From positions 625,224 to 689,223 of the forward strand of contig AZIN01000001.1 of assembly GCA_000511875.1 (NCBI GenBank): a DNA stretch of 64,000 bases, in the 5' to 3' direction. The notes under the pieces were generated by a model that did not search any database, was not told the DNA's origin, and was given only the letters and a program-made list of their open reading frames with translations. Shown here piece by piece: positions 51,098 through 60,994 of the stretch. This DNA comes from Gammaproteobacteria bacterium MOLA455. GTDB lineage: Bacteria; Pseudomonadota; Gammaproteobacteria; Pseudomonadales; Porticoccaceae. Within the stretch, counting starts at the first letter, position 1. Each line of letters opens with the position of its first letter. The position numbers and the translations under genes were made by a program.

Positions 51098-51799
51098 TCA
51101 TTTAGAAATCGTGGGCTGTCCTGAAGCTCTGATGAACAGCTTTTCATAATCCTCAACAACCGCTGCAAACTTAGCCGGGTCTGCTGAGGACTTTTTGCGA
51201 TAGTGCGCCAACGTCTTTTGCCAATAGATTTGATGATCTGGATCCAATTCATTCCACATACTGCTGCCAGTGGCAACAATTGGCTGATTCGAATTCTGTG
51301 ATACATAAATCGCTTCATAGAAACGATTGTTCTCGAAAATAATCTGTTCCTGTTTTAAGCCAAAACCATGCTCAATCAGGGCGTTGCGCACCGCATAATT
51401 ACCGTGCACAGAACAGAGTAGCAGATCAAAGAGCATGTCTGGCATGGCCGCGCAGAGACTCTCGATAAACTGAATGGTCTTATTGCCCCCTACCCCGGCG
51501 ATTATAAACAGTTGAGACTCAGCTTCAGGGACTTGAAGATCTTTTAAATCCTGACAAATTACCTGCCAATTGAAATCATCCGGCGGGAAGCGCCCCTGTA
51601 AATCTTGTTCCAGCAACGCCATCTGTGGGCCGAGGATATCCACAAAGACAACCTTGTCAGCCGATTTCCGCTGCAACAGAGACATGCCCAGCAAACCATG
51701 ATCACAGCAGCAATCCCAAATAACCGAATAATGCTGCTCAAGCATAGTATCTAATTGCCTGAGCCGACGCCCAAGCTTCACTGCTGTCTGACTATTCAT
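51098..51799 (-). CDS. trmK: tRNA (adenine(22)-N1)-methyltransferase TrmK-like
   Basis: 233 residues from ATG 51799 (a GTG at 51808 is in frame). The SAM motif is weaker than usual: VIWDCCCDHGLLGMSLL, where the first Gly of the loop is replaced by Cys, followed by IAGVGGNKTIQFIE and LLCSVHGNYAVRNAL. The class matches TrmK, which methylates A22 of tRNA in bacteria. The unusual CCC in the SAM loop is worth noting. It lies next to the GST gene and divergent from acnB. Confidence 0.75.
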   Translation of the reverse strand: MNSQTAVKLGRRLRQLDTMLEQHYSVIWDCCCDHGLLGMSLLQRKSADKVVFVDILGPQMALLEQDLQGRFPPDDFNWQVICQDLKDLQVPEAESQLFIIAGVGGNKTIQFIESLCAAMPDMLFDLLLCSVHGNYAVRNALIEHGFGLKQEQIIFENNRFYEAIYVSQNSNQPIVATGSSMWNELDPDHQIYWQKTLAHYRKKSSADPAKFAAVVEDYEKLFIRASGQPTISK

Positions 51800-52021
51800 G
51801 TCGCCCACAAGTGTAAATTTGCCAGCAGGTTACCGGATAAACCGCCTATAAAGAACGTTTTTAAACCACAATCTACATAACAATCCCTATAACAATCCAG
51901 AGAATAGTGGTTATAAGCCATTCATCTGTAACTAAACTACAGATTCGCGTACAATTACGCGCTTAAATTCAGGGATATCCTCGGCCCTAAAAACCACCCA
52001 AGATCAAAGGAGAAGCACCCC

Positions 52022-54643
52022 GTGCTAGAAGCCTATCGCGCCCATGTGGCAGAACGAGCATTAGAAAACATTCCCCCCAAGCCACTGGATCCAGAATGGA
52101 CTGCAGGGTTAGTTGAGTTATTAAAGAACCCACCAGCCGGCGAAGAAGCTTTTCTCCTCGATTTGATTGCCAACCGCGTACCTCCAGGAGTTGATGAAGC
52201 CGCTTATGTTAAGGCGAGCTTTTTAAGCGCACTGGTTAATGGCGAGGCCTCCTCACCGATTATCGATCGCAGCGCCGCGGTAACACTGCTTGGCAATATG
52301 CACGGTGGCTACAACGTCGCGACGCTCGTTGCCCTGCTTGACGATACCGAATTAGCCGGCCAAGCGGCTGAAGAATTAAAAAGCACCCTTCTGGTCTTTG
52401 ACGCCTTCCACGATGTTGCCGAAAACGCCGATAGCGGTAACCAGCACGCCAAAGCAGTAATGCAGTCTTGGGCCGATGCTGAATGGTTCACCAACAATGA
52501 CAAAGTGCCTGAAAGCATCACAGTAGCCGTATTTAAAGCCACTGGCGAAATCAACACCGATGACCTTAGCCCGGCGCAGGATGCTTGGTCGCGTCCGGAT
52601 ATCCCATTACATGCCCGCGCTATGTTCAAAATGACTCGCGACGGCATGCACCCAGAAGAGCACGGTGTAACCGGCCCAATGACTCAGATCGACGAGTTAA
52701 AAGCCCGCGGCCTGCCAGTTGCCTTCATCGGCGACGTGGTTGGAACAGGCTCATCTCGTAAGTCAGCTACAAACTCAGTACTCTGGTTCTTCGGTGAAGA
52801 TATGCCCGGCGTACCCAACAAACGCTCTGGCGGTATCTGCTTCGGCAGCAAAGTCGCTCCCATCTTCTTTAACACCATGGAAGATGCTGGCGCACTTGTC
52901 TTTGAAGCCCCAGTGGACAACATTGCCAATGGCGACGTGATCACCATCTACCCGTACGAAGGCAAGATTCTTAACGAAGCTGGCGAAGTGGTTTCTGAGT
53001 TCGAACACAAATCCGAAGTAATTCTCGACGAAGTTCAAGCCGACGGTCGTATCAACCTGATTATTGGTCGCGGTCTGACTCAGCGTGCTCGCGAGCACAT
53101 GGGCCTGCCACCTTCAGACGTCTTCCGTCACCCCACTGCCCCTATAGAGAGTGACGCTGGTTATACTCTGGCGCAGAAAATGGTCGGTAAAGCCTGTGGC
53201 GTCGACGGCATCCGTCCCGGCACCTACTGTGAACCCAAGATGACCACCGTGGGCTCTCAGGATACTACTGGCCCCATGACCAGAGACGAACTAAAAGACT
53301 TGGCTTGTCTAGGCTTCTCAACCGACCTGGTAATGCAGTCTTTTTGTCACACAGCGGCTTACCCCAAGCCAGTTGATATCTCCACCCAGCACAGTCTGCC
53401 CGACTTCATTATGAACCGCGGCGGCGTTTCTCTGCGTCCAGGTGATGGCATTATTCACAGCTGGCTGAACCGCATGTTGCTGCCAGATACTGTTGGTACT
53501 GGTGGTGATTCGCACACAAGATTCCCGATGGGTATTTCATTCCCAGGTGGGTCTGGTCTCGTGGCCTTTGCCGCAGCGACCGGCGTTATGCCACTGGATA
53601 TGCCCGAGTCTGTGCTCGTGCGCTTTAAAGGCAAAATGCAGCCCGGCATTACACTGCGTGATCTGGTTCATGCCATTCCTTACTACGGCATCAAAGAAGG
53701 TCTGCTGACCGTTGAGAAGAAAGGCAAAAAGAACTTCTTCAGTGGTCGCATTCTGGAAATTGAAGGCGAAGGCATTGAAAGTCTCACTGTTGAACAAGCC
53801 TTTGAATTATCCGATGCCTCAGCCGAGCGTTCAGCTGCCGGTTGTACGATTAAGTTAAGCGAAAACTCCGTTGCCGAGTACCTGCGTTCCAACGCCACTC
53901 TGCTGCGCTGGATGATCGCCGAAGGCTATGGCGATGTTCGTACCCTAGAGCGTCGTGTCCGCAAGATGGAAGAATGGTTGGCCGAGCCAACTCTGATGGA
54001 AGCCGATGCTAACGCAGATTATGCGGCCATTATTGAGATTGATCTGGCTGACATTAAAGAGCCAATCGTCTGCTGTCCAAATGATCCAGATGACGCCAAG
54101 CTGCTGTCAGAAGTTCAGGGCGACAAGGTCGACGAAATCTTTATCGGCTCATGCATGACCAATATTGGTCACTTCCGCGCCGCAGGCAAGCTCCTCGACG
54201 AAGCCGGTTCAGTAGACTCAAGATTCTGGATCTGCCCACCGACTCGTATGGATGCCCACACGCTGATGGAAGAAGGCTACTACAACATCTACGGTAAAGT
54301 CGGTGCTCGCACAGAGATGCCAGGCTGCTCACTGTGTATGGGTAACCAGGCACGTGTATTAGCCGGTGCTACTGTACTGTCTACATCAACCCGTAACTTC
54401 CCCAACCGTTTGGGTGATGGTGCCAATGTTTACCTAACCTCTGCCGAGCTGGCAACAGTCGGTGGTATTTTGGGTCGACTGCCAACCGTCGCCGAGTATA
54501 TGGAATACGCCAGCAAGATCGATTCAATGTCTGCAGAAGTTTACAGCTACATGAACTTCGATCAGATCGAGTCGTTCCAGAAGTCCGCTGAGGAAGGCAA
54601 GTTGATTGCAGCGCAGCAGATTGTTGAAGTGACAGCTCAGTAG
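52022..54643 (+). CDS. acnB: Aconitate hydratase B
   Basis: 873 residues starting with GTG; AAAGGAGAA lies 7 bp upstream, so the start is secure. The opening [12 protein letters not shown] is the AcnB signature. Iron-sulfur cluster Cys residues are in [12 protein letters not shown] and [11 protein letters not shown] near the C-terminus, and the swivel domain [16 protein letters not shown] lies in the first third. It interconverts citrate and isocitrate in the TCA cycle and can act as an iron-sensing RNA-binding protein. A bidirectional terminator follows. Confidence 0.97.
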   Translation: MLEAYRAHVAERALENIPPKPLDPEWTAGLVELLKNPPAGEEAFLLDLIANRVPPGVDEAAYVKASFLSALVNGEASSPIIDRSAAVTLLGNMHGGYNVATLVALLDDTELAGQAAEELKSTLLVFDAFHDVAENADSGNQHAKAVMQSWADAEWFTNNDKVPESITVAVFKATGEINTDDLSPAQDAWSRPDIPLHARAMFKMTRDGMHPEEHGVTGPMTQIDELKARGLPVAFIGDVVGTGSSRKSATNSVLWFFGEDMPGVPNKRSGGICFGSKVAPIFFNTMEDAGALVFEAPVDNIANGDVITIYPYEGKILNEAGEVVSEFEHKSEVILDEVQADGRINLIIGRGLTQRAREHMGLPPSDVFRHPTAPIESDAGYTLAQKMVGKACGVDGIRPGTYCEPKMTTVGSQDTTGPMTRDELKDLACLGFSTDLVMQSFCHTAAYPKPVDISTQHSLPDFIMNRGGVSLRPGDGIIHSWLNRMLLPDTVGTGGDSHTRFPMGISFPGGSGLVAFAAATGVMPLDMPESVLVRFKGKMQPGITLRDLVHAIPYYGIKEGLLTVEKKGKKNFFSGRILEIEGEGIESLTVEQAFELSDASAERSAAGCTIKLSENSVAEYLRSNATLLRWMIAEGYGDVRTLERRVRKMEEWLAEPTLMEADANADYAAIIEIDLADIKEPIVCCPNDPDDAKLLSEVQGDKVDEIFIGSCMTNIGHFRAAGKLLDEAGSVDSRFWICPPTRMDAHTLMEEGYYNIYGKVGARTEMPGCSLCMGNQARVLAGATVLSTSTRNFPNRLGDGANVYLTSAELATVGGILGRLPTVAEYMEYASKIDSMSAEVYSYMNFDQIESFQKSAEEGKLIAAQQIVEVTAQ

Positions 54644-54708
54644 AGCTGTCATTCTGAGCCACGCAGTGGCGACGGATCTCATGCGGCTTATGCCCTGTAC
54701 TCAAAAAC

Positions 54709-54739
54709 AAAAAAACCGCTCAATAGAGCGGTTTTTTTT
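54709..54739. terminator. Bidirectional terminator between acnB and rloB
   Basis: Stem ACCGCTC / GAGCGGT with an AATA loop, an A run on the left and a T run on the right. It ends acnB on the right and the leftward RloA/RloB pair on the left. Confidence 0.9.
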
Positions 54740-54766
54740 CATTCAGCCGAGGTCAAAAAGCGTCTA

Positions 54767-55282
54767 TCAAGCCTTACCCACAGCCTCTATCAACAGATCT
54801 AAAACTTCATTGTTTTTTCGAGCAACCTCTAAGTCTGCCTGTGGAAATTTCTGTAAAAAATTAAGCTGAGTAACCGATGAACATGAAGTCAATTGCGCCA
54901 GCTTCTTTTTACTCCTAACAGTAGATAAAACCGGCTCACCTAACACCGCCAATAAAAAGCCCTCAATACAGGGATCAGAACCCAACAACATAATTGGTGG
55001 TGTATTGGTTGAAGCCTTTTTATCTAATGTTCGCGGCCAAGGAACATCAGTATCCATCCACACTAAAACACTATCAAAATCTGCGGCTTTAGCTTGGCGA
55101 ATAGCGTATTCAAGGATGCAGTTTGGATTACCGCCTTGTGCTTGTTTTATCTTTACCGACAGGCCGGCATCTCGAGAGAGATACAGTTCCTTTAGATAGC
55201 TGAGAAATTTCTTTTCTCCAAGCCCCTCACCAACAATCAAACGCGCATGATTTAATCGGCGTTTCTTCTTCCGTGAAACCAT
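54767..55282 (-). CDS. RloB/AbiLii-like TOPRIM-type protein
   Basis: 171 residues. The N-terminal LIVGEGLGEKKFLSYLKELY has the Glu of a TOPRIM-like first motif, VLVWMDTDVPW resembles the DxD motif, and SDPCIEGFLLAVLGE matches the conserved CFELWLL-type segment of RloB. RloB proteins pair with a RloA ATPase in a predicted anti-phage system (AbiL in lactococci). It starts 14 bp after the ATPase gene, so the two form one leftward operon. Nuclease activity is expected but not shown for most members. Confidence 0.7.
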   Translation of the reverse strand: MVSRKKKRRLNHARLIVGEGLGEKKFLSYLKELYLSRDAGLSVKIKQAQGGNPNCILEYAIRQAKAADFDSVLVWMDTDVPWPRTLDKKASTNTPPIMLLGSDPCIEGFLLAVLGEPVLSTVRSKKKLAQLTSCSSVTQLNFLQKFPQADLEVARKNNEVLDLLIEAVGKA

Positions 55283-55296
55283 AAAAATTTAGTCCA

Positions 55297-56481
55297 TTAA
55301 ATATTAGGCGTCGCTCCATAGGCACCGGCATTGTATTTGGCCAGCAGATTGTCATCGGCCCGCACACCATCAATGCTATCAAGCCGCCAGGCCTCACTAT
55401 CACCCTCATGACATTTCTCGACCAACATCACCTGCCCTTTATTCAACCAATTTAATACATTCACAGCATGGCAGGTAAAGATAATCTGCGCGTTATGAGG
55501 ATTGGTCTCCTTATTTAGGAACAAATTAATAATGGGCTCTATCATATGAGGGTGCAGGTCTGCCTCCATCTCATCGATCACAGCCAACCCACCTTCAGCC
55601 AGAGCAGGCAGCAGTAAATGCAAAAGGACAAATGCTGACTGTGTGCCGCTGGACTCAGACGTCAATGGCAAGCTCAGTAACTTATTCTCTCTACGATGAA
55701 CCCCATAGGGTATTTTCACCTTCACCAATTCGCTACCCTGCTGTACCTCACGCTCAAGAATATCAACCTCTTCCAAGCCAAGATCAAACTCATTAAGCAG
55801 TTTGGACATGTCGGCCATATAGGCAGGCTGCCGACTAAAAAACTCAGCCGCCTGAAATACACTGCTGGGTCCATAATGCTTACGGCCAAGCTTGTTCAGA
55901 TTATGTTGAACCGTATCGGCCATATCAACGAGCCGAAGAGCACTATCTACCCCATATTGTGCGGCGACTGAAATAATACTTACATGTTTGGCGACACGCT
56001 GAGCATCCGCTTTTGAAAAACCAAAGCCCTGTTGAGAATAATCGTACTGTTGGCTAGCTTTATTCCATTCACGCCGAAATAGATAACTAAAAGACTTCGT
56101 CTGTTTTTTGTAAAGAGCTTCTCTATAAACCTGATCCTCACTGACCTTAAGCTCATAGCGATATTCCACCTCATCAACTTCAAAGCCCGCCTCAAACTCA
56201 CAGATATCACTATCAGCGAAAAAATGGCTTTTTGTCAGTATTGTCTTATCTCGACTAAAAAAAGACCCTCCTACAAACCAACTTAAGAAAGCCAATGGCT
56301 TGATCAATGTGGTTTTACCACTGGCATTAGGCCCAATCACCGCCATCACTTTAGACACACGCTGGCCCGAGGCTAACGCATGACTAAGGCGGTTTTGAGG
56401 TGCTTTACCGGTCAAACGGAAATCAACGAGGGTTTCCTCGGCAAAGCTATAAAAGTTTTTGAATTTATAATAGAGGATCAT
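55297..56481 (-). CDS. RloA/AbiLi-like AAA ATPase
   Basis: 394 residues. An ABC/SMC-like ATPase: Walker A GPNASGKTTLIKPL (residues ~49-60), signature SSGTQSAFVLLHLLLPALAEGGLAVIDEMEADLHPHM with Walker B LAVIDE (~295-320), and a D-loop/H-switch IFTCHAVNVLNWL. The opening MILYYKFKNFYSFAEETLVDF is typical of RloA-type ATPases. Partner is the TOPRIM-like RloB encoded 14 bp downstream. It is thought to sense phage and licence the nuclease. Accessory by context. Confidence 0.82.
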   Translation of the reverse strand: MILYYKFKNFYSFAEETLVDFRLTGKAPQNRLSHALASGQRVSKVMAVIGPNASGKTTLIKPLAFLSWFVGGSFFSRDKTILTKSHFFADSDICEFEAGFEVDEVEYRYELKVSEDQVYREALYKKQTKSFSYLFRREWNKASQQYDYSQQGFGFSKADAQRVAKHVSIISVAAQYGVDSALRLVDMADTVQHNLNKLGRKHYGPSSVFQAAEFFSRQPAYMADMSKLLNEFDLGLEEVDILEREVQQGSELVKVKIPYGVHRRENKLLSLPLTSESSGTQSAFVLLHLLLPALAEGGLAVIDEMEADLHPHMIEPIINLFLNKETNPHNAQIIFTCHAVNVLNWLNKGQVMLVEKCHEGDSEAWRLDSIDGVRADDNLLAKYNAGAYGATPNI

Positions 56482-56867
56482 AATTAGTTAAATTATCCAT
56501 TATTTAACAATATTTTGTTGATTATGGCACTTTATAGCTGTTATTCAATGGTTATTTTGAAGTTCAATAGACAACAACAACAATTGACCACCTATCAACA
56601 GCCACCCTAACTCGCACAGACACTTCATTCCTAACCATGTATGGCGGATCACGCATGGTTGCCATGCAACCGCGTACAAGGGCAAGAAGAGCTGTATAGG
56701 ACGGGAGAGCCAATAGCCTCTTATCTGTAATTTTAATGCTAGAAGCAGGCCTTTAAGCAACTATAAGGGCCTGATTTTGGATGAAAACTAAATCAAATCA
56801 GGTAGTTGATTGGGTCCGACCTCTAATGCAAAGCGGGTGTTGAGTTGGCCACCTGATCAAAGAAGAC
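56482..56867. other. Gap upstream of the RloA gene
   Basis: 386 bp, no convincing gene. A 71-residue frame on the minus strand (56545-56760) has no ribosome site and no family resemblance. The region probably holds the rloAB promoter; no clear boxes are visible. Confidence 0.4.
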
Positions 56868-56904
56868 ACTAAAAAACCCCGCTATCAACGCGGGGTTTTT
56901 TAGT
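56868..56904. terminator. Bidirectional terminator after the aldehyde dehydrogenase gene
   Basis: Arms ACTAAAAAACCCCGC and GCGGGGTTTTTTAGT around TATCAA(C). It ends the leftward D-amino-acid cluster. Confidence 0.9.
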
Positions 56905-56927
56905 GGCGGTTTTTTGTCTAGTTTTAG

Positions 56928-58421
56928 TTAGGTAAAACACATTACTGTGCTGACCGCCGTGTAGGCAGCGAGACCTTCAACACCAGCCTCAAAACCAAAA
57001 CCGGATTGCTTGTGCGCCTCAATGGTAATAGCCACATTGCCACCTGACGGAGCGCCTGTAGCAAACATCTGAATAAGCCCTGCGGCTAGCTCCTCACCCA
57101 TACGCTGCACGCGACCGACATTTTGTGTCGCTACATAGGCCGCTAGACCAAAGCAAGTACCATTGGCAATTGCCAGAGCTTCGGCCTCATCTTTAAAGCC
57201 AATCACTGACAGCACTGGGCCAAAAATCTCTTCCTGAGCAATGCGGTCATTGGCACCTACCTGATCAAAGATCGCAGGTTTAACATAAAAACCGCCAGAC
57301 GCTTGCAAGACCTGCTCGCCACCATAGATCAACTTGGCGCCACCGGCTTTGCCAGTCTCTATATAGCCTAGCACCTTGTGCATATGAGCCTCATTCATCA
57401 GAGCGCCAAAGGTACAGTCTGTGTCCAGAGGGTCTTTGGGCATAATCTTGGCGGCATGCTCTATAATTTTAGGCATCAGTTTTTCGCGAATGCCCTCTTG
57501 CACCAACAGACGAGTCCCAGCCACACAGAGCGCACCCTGATTCGGGAAAGCCGTGGCGACTATGTCTTCGGCCAAATAATCCAGATACTCTTCCGTGTCA
57601 TCAAACACTATGTAGGGCGATTTGCCGCCGCACTCAAGAATCAGTCGCTTCATATTGGATTCGCCCGCGGCCTTCATCAGCATCTTGCCTGTGGCACTGC
57701 TACCGACAAATGAGAGCAGATCAACATCCATATGCCGTGCCAACCCATCGCCGACATTGGCACCATCACCATGGATAACATTAAATACACCGGGGGGCAC
57801 GCCTGCCTCTATCGCAAGTTCCGCTAAAAAGCTGGTGGACAACGAGGTAAATTCAGAAGGTTTTAATACCAGTGAATTACCTGTCACCAGCGCAGGACCT
57901 ACCTTGCCTGACGCGAGAGAAACGGGAAAGTTCCAGCCTAAAATACCGGCTACTACGCCCACTGGCTTGCGAGTTTGGTACACCAAACTGCCCTGATCCG
58001 TGCCGCAGTTACCTACCATTTTGCTGATATCAGCGGCTGCGCCGCGCAAGCCGCCGGCGGTGCGTGACAGATCGTCATACAGCGCATTATTAATCGGCTT
58101 GCCCACATCCATGCTCTCGTAAAGGGCGAAGGTTTCTTTGTGCTCATCCACCAGATCTGCCAGTTTATTTAAAATCGCTCCGCGCTCACCCGAGGACTTT
58201 TTACGCCAAATGCCCGACGCAAATGTCGCTCGGGCGCTAGCTACGGCCTGCTCTACTTCAGAGCCATCGCCATTGGCAAAGCTGTACAACAGCTGGCCAT
58301 TGCGTCCGGCATATTTTTCAATGGTTTTACTGCCAACGCAGTCTTGATATTTGCCGTCGATAAAGTTGCGAACCCTATACGAAGCCTCTTCTGCTCGCTT
58401 GTGCCAATCTACTGTGCTCAT
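56928..58421 (-). CDS. Aldehyde dehydrogenase (PuuC/GABA-aldehyde-like) in the D-amino acid cluster
   Basis: 497 residues. ALDH motifs: GWNFPVSLASGKVGPALVTGNSLVLKPSE, LECGGKSPYIVF (general-base Glu, with the usual Leu-Gly changed to Cys-Gly), PNQGALCVAGTRLLVQ (catalytic Cys) and EEIFGPVLSVIGF. The closest groups are gamma-glutamyl-gamma-aminobutyraldehyde and other omega-amino-acid aldehyde dehydrogenases. It starts 55 bp after the dgcA stop, so it probably belongs to the same transcript. Its substrate in this pathway is not clear, because D-glutamate degradation by DgcN/DgcA needs no aldehyde step. Confidence 0.88.
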   Translation of the reverse strand: MSTVDWHKRAEEASYRVRNFIDGKYQDCVGSKTIEKYAGRNGQLLYSFANGDGSEVEQAVASARATFASGIWRKKSSGERGAILNKLADLVDEHKETFALYESMDVGKPINNALYDDLSRTAGGLRGAAADISKMVGNCGTDQGSLVYQTRKPVGVVAGILGWNFPVSLASGKVGPALVTGNSLVLKPSEFTSLSTSFLAELAIEAGVPPGVFNVIHGDGANVGDGLARHMDVDLLSFVGSSATGKMLMKAAGESNMKRLILECGGKSPYIVFDDTEEYLDYLAEDIVATAFPNQGALCVAGTRLLVQEGIREKLMPKIIEHAAKIMPKDPLDTDCTFGALMNEAHMHKVLGYIETGKAGGAKLIYGGEQVLQASGGFYVKPAIFDQVGANDRIAQEEIFGPVLSVIGFKDEAEALAIANGTCFGLAAYVATQNVGRVQRMGEELAAGLIQMFATGAPSGGNVAITIEAHKQSGFGFEAGVEGLAAYTAVSTVMCFT

Positions 58422-58475
58422 AGTTGTTCCCTGTAAAATAATTAAAATCTAAAACGCTAAAACGCTAAAACATCA

Positions 58476-59585
58476 TTAGTTGATGGTTAGCTTGTCCTTT
58501 AAATAGCTCTCATCAAATGAAGCGCCATGGCCAATGGTCTCGGGCACATGAATCAGGCCACCCACCTGGTTGTCATATTCCATCCCACCAATCACCGGAT
58601 CAGACTTAAAATCCAGTGCCGAATCCAGATCAAGAAACACAATATTGGGCTTGGCCAGCACAAAGTGGGCCGCAGCGCTGAGGGCTAAACGAGACTCGCC
58701 AAAACAACCGATCATGCACTTTGAGCCTGCCGCTTCTGCTACTGCATTAATGCGAATAGCAGTATGAATGCCACCAGATTTACCCAGCTTGATATTGAGG
58801 TAGTCGGCAGCACCAGCACGAATTAGCTTAAGCGCGTCTTTGTCATCAAATACCGATTCATCGGCGCAGATGGGTAGGTCAACTTTGTCCCGCAACCGGG
58901 CCAGACCATCAGTATCCCAGACCGGCAGCGGCTGCTCGGAATAATCCAGATTTAACGATTTCATAGCATTGATATTGGCCACAGCGGTGGGGTAATCCCA
59001 ACCCTGATTGCTGTCCATTTTTATCTGAATATCCGGGCCGGCTAGTTCCCGCACTGCTGTCACATGGGGCACATCCTCCAGCCCCGGGCGTCCTACTTTT
59101 AGCTTAATCGCATCAAAGTTTTGGTCGAGAATGGCCTGGGCCCGCGCTCTGGTCTGCTCGACAGTGTCCTGCCAACCAATGGTTAAATCGGTTCTAATCT
59201 CGCGCTGCTCACCACCGAGAAATTGGTACAGAGGCATATTGGCAGTTTTGGCGGCGATATCGTAAAGCGCCATATCAAATGCGGCCCGTATCGACGGCTC
59301 ACCGACCATATAGCGGTTGATTTCGGCCATACGGTTTTCTATCGCCAGTGGGTTTTTGCCGACAATTAGCCGAGCCAGATGCTGAGCTGTTGCATAGGCC
59401 GTGGCCTGCAGATCACCTGTAATATAAGGGCAGCAAGGGCTCGCCTCGCCCCAGCCTTCAATGCCTGTATCTGTGGTGATTTTTATCGCGACATTCTCAG
59501 CCCCTTTGGTCACCCCAATGGCCACTTGAAGTGGGTGATAGAACTCCATATCAAGCTTAAAAATATCAATACTGGTAATAATCAT
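58476..59585 (-). CDS. dgcA: N-acetyl-D-glutamate racemase DgcA-like (enolase superfamily)
   Basis: 369 residues with the MR/MLE enolase fold. Lid: MIITSIDIFKLDMEFYHPLQVAIG; catalytic Lys in AIKLKVGRPG; metal ligands in IKMDSNQGWD, DYSEQPL and PICADESVFD; second Lys region in LNIKLGKSGGIH. Annotated widely as dipeptide epimerase, but the overlap of its start with the DUF1611 gene (TAATG) marks the DgcN-DgcA pair that acetylates D-Glu and then racemises it to N-acetyl-L-Glu. The pairing decides the call; substrate residues cannot be proven by eye. Confidence 0.78.
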   Translation of the reverse strand: MIITSIDIFKLDMEFYHPLQVAIGVTKGAENVAIKITTDTGIEGWGEASPCCPYITGDLQATAYATAQHLARLIVGKNPLAIENRMAEINRYMVGEPSIRAAFDMALYDIAAKTANMPLYQFLGGEQREIRTDLTIGWQDTVEQTRARAQAILDQNFDAIKLKVGRPGLEDVPHVTAVRELAGPDIQIKMDSNQGWDYPTAVANINAMKSLNLDYSEQPLPVWDTDGLARLRDKVDLPICADESVFDDKDALKLIRAGAADYLNIKLGKSGGIHTAIRINAVAEAAGSKCMIGCFGESRLALSAAAHFVLAKPNIVFLDLDSALDFKSDPVIGGMEYDNQVGGLIHVPETIGHGASFDESYLKDKLTIN

Positions 59586-60658
59586 TAGGCGATTTCTCCG
59601 TCCTTGTCCTTGGCTTTATTTAAACAGCGGGTTGGTGATGCAAAGCTGGCTAGCAAACGATCAATAATCGGTTGCACACCATCAATAATAGGGTCCACAC
59701 AGGGCAGGCCCGTCTCTGAAGAGAGTTGACTTAACAGCGCCAGACGCTGATCGGCTGGCACCTTTGAGGTATTCAGGCTAACTCCCACCGCCTGCACCGC
59801 AGGGTTGGTAAGTCGCGCCATCAGCAGGTTAGTCTCGATGCAGGTTTGCAGGCTTGGAATCGGATGATTGGGGCAGCCCACTATATGGTCGCGCAGTGGG
59901 TCATGGCAGATCACCAGCGCGTCGGGCTGCGAGCCGTGCAGCAACCCCAGACTCACGCCTGCATAGGCCGGCGTAAACAGCGAGCCCTGCCCTTCAACGA
60001 TATCCCAATGGGCTGGGTGGTTATCTGGACTCAGTGTCTCAGCGGCCCCGGCGGTAAAGTCGCAGACCACTGAATCAATTGGCATGCCGCTGCCAGCAAT
60101 CATAATGCCGGTCTGCCCCGTGGCACGAAAATCACAGTTCACACCCGACTCAGCCAGCCCGTTGGCAATAGCCAGAGCGGTATATTTTTTACCCACAGAA
60201 CAGTCGGTGCCCACCGTTAGCAGGCGTTTGCCAGTACGCTTTTTACCATTGCCGACCGGCAGATCTGTCGGCGGCACACGCACATCAATCAAGCGCACAC
60301 TGTGCTGTTCGGCGGCATCACGCAGTTCGGGGTAATCAGTCAGCTTGGTGTGCAGGCCACTCACAATATCCAACCCCGCCGCAATAGCGTCAAGCAAGGT
60401 CGGCACCCAGTTAGCCTGAATAGCGCCACCCACAGGGGCTGAGCCAATCACCAGACTTTTTGCACCGGCTGCCACAGCGGCCGCGATAGACATATCAGGT
60501 AAACCTGCATCAATCTCACAGCCTGCAAAGCGGTGCTGAGCAAGACATTTTTCTGGCGCCCACTGGGCAATGCCATAAGCAGTCTTGGCATAAACCGCAC
60601 TGGGCACATCGCCGAGAAAAATCACATAGGGGGCAGACAGCGCCAACGTATTCGGCAT
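59585..60658 (-). CDS. dgcN: D-glutamate N-acetyltransferase DgcN (DUF1611)
   Basis: 357 residues from ATG 60658, with GGAG six bases upstream; a longer frame to 60748 lacks that. DUF1611 layout: an N-terminal domain (VIFLGDVPSAVYAKTAYGIAQWAPEKCLAQ...), then a P-loop GTDCSVGKKYTALAIANGL (around residue 150), a RATGQTGIMIAGSGMPIDSVVCDF segment and WDIVEGQGSLFTPAYAGVSLGLLHGSQPD. In marine bacteria this family was shown to acetylate D-glutamate. It overlaps dgcA by one base. Confidence 0.82.
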   Translation of the reverse strand: MPNTLALSAPYVIFLGDVPSAVYAKTAYGIAQWAPEKCLAQHRFAGCEIDAGLPDMSIAAAVAAGAKSLVIGSAPVGGAIQANWVPTLLDAIAAGLDIVSGLHTKLTDYPELRDAAEQHSVRLIDVRVPPTDLPVGNGKKRTGKRLLTVGTDCSVGKKYTALAIANGLAESGVNCDFRATGQTGIMIAGSGMPIDSVVCDFTAGAAETLSPDNHPAHWDIVEGQGSLFTPAYAGVSLGLLHGSQPDALVICHDPLRDHIVGCPNHPIPSLQTCIETNLLMARLTNPAVQAVGVSLNTSKVPADQRLALLSQLSSETGLPCVDPIIDGVQPIIDRLLASFASPTRCLNKAKDKDGEIA

Positions 60659-60994
60659 AAGAACTCCATTTCTATAGTGCGCAATAATGCTTAAAAACAG
60701 CAAAAGCCCGCGCATAAACCCCAAGGCAGGGTTTTGTCGCAGGCACACAGGGTTATATTGTTATTAAGAGAAAAAACTCACTACCTATAAGACTCTTAAG
60801 CGAGCAAAATCCCTACCTAGCAAAATAAAAAAATCAGAAAAATCACGTCAGGACTGTCTGAGGGGCCGATGCATCATTCTCTCGCACCGCTTCCCCCATT
60901 CTCTGGCGCAGAGAAAATCAATCGGCTAACCTTAGCTGCTCTGCCGAACGCTATCGGCGTCCTGTCCGGGTGACTGTCACAGACACTAACCGAT
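60659..60994. promoter_or_regulatory. Leader region upstream of dgcN with hairpins
   Basis: 336 bp without a gene, far longer than the other gaps of this cluster. Two small hairpins are visible: TTCTCT / AGAGAA (60899-60915) and GCCGA / TCGGC (60943-60958). It should hold the dgcN promoter and a terminator for the upstream D-aminopeptidase, and possibly a regulatory RNA. No known riboswitch class is recognised. Confidence 0.45.

Noticed and set aside
56545..56760. A 71-residue hydrophobic frame between the RloA gene and the ALDH terminator
   Set aside because: No ribosome site, no homologous pattern, and composition like that of non-coding text.
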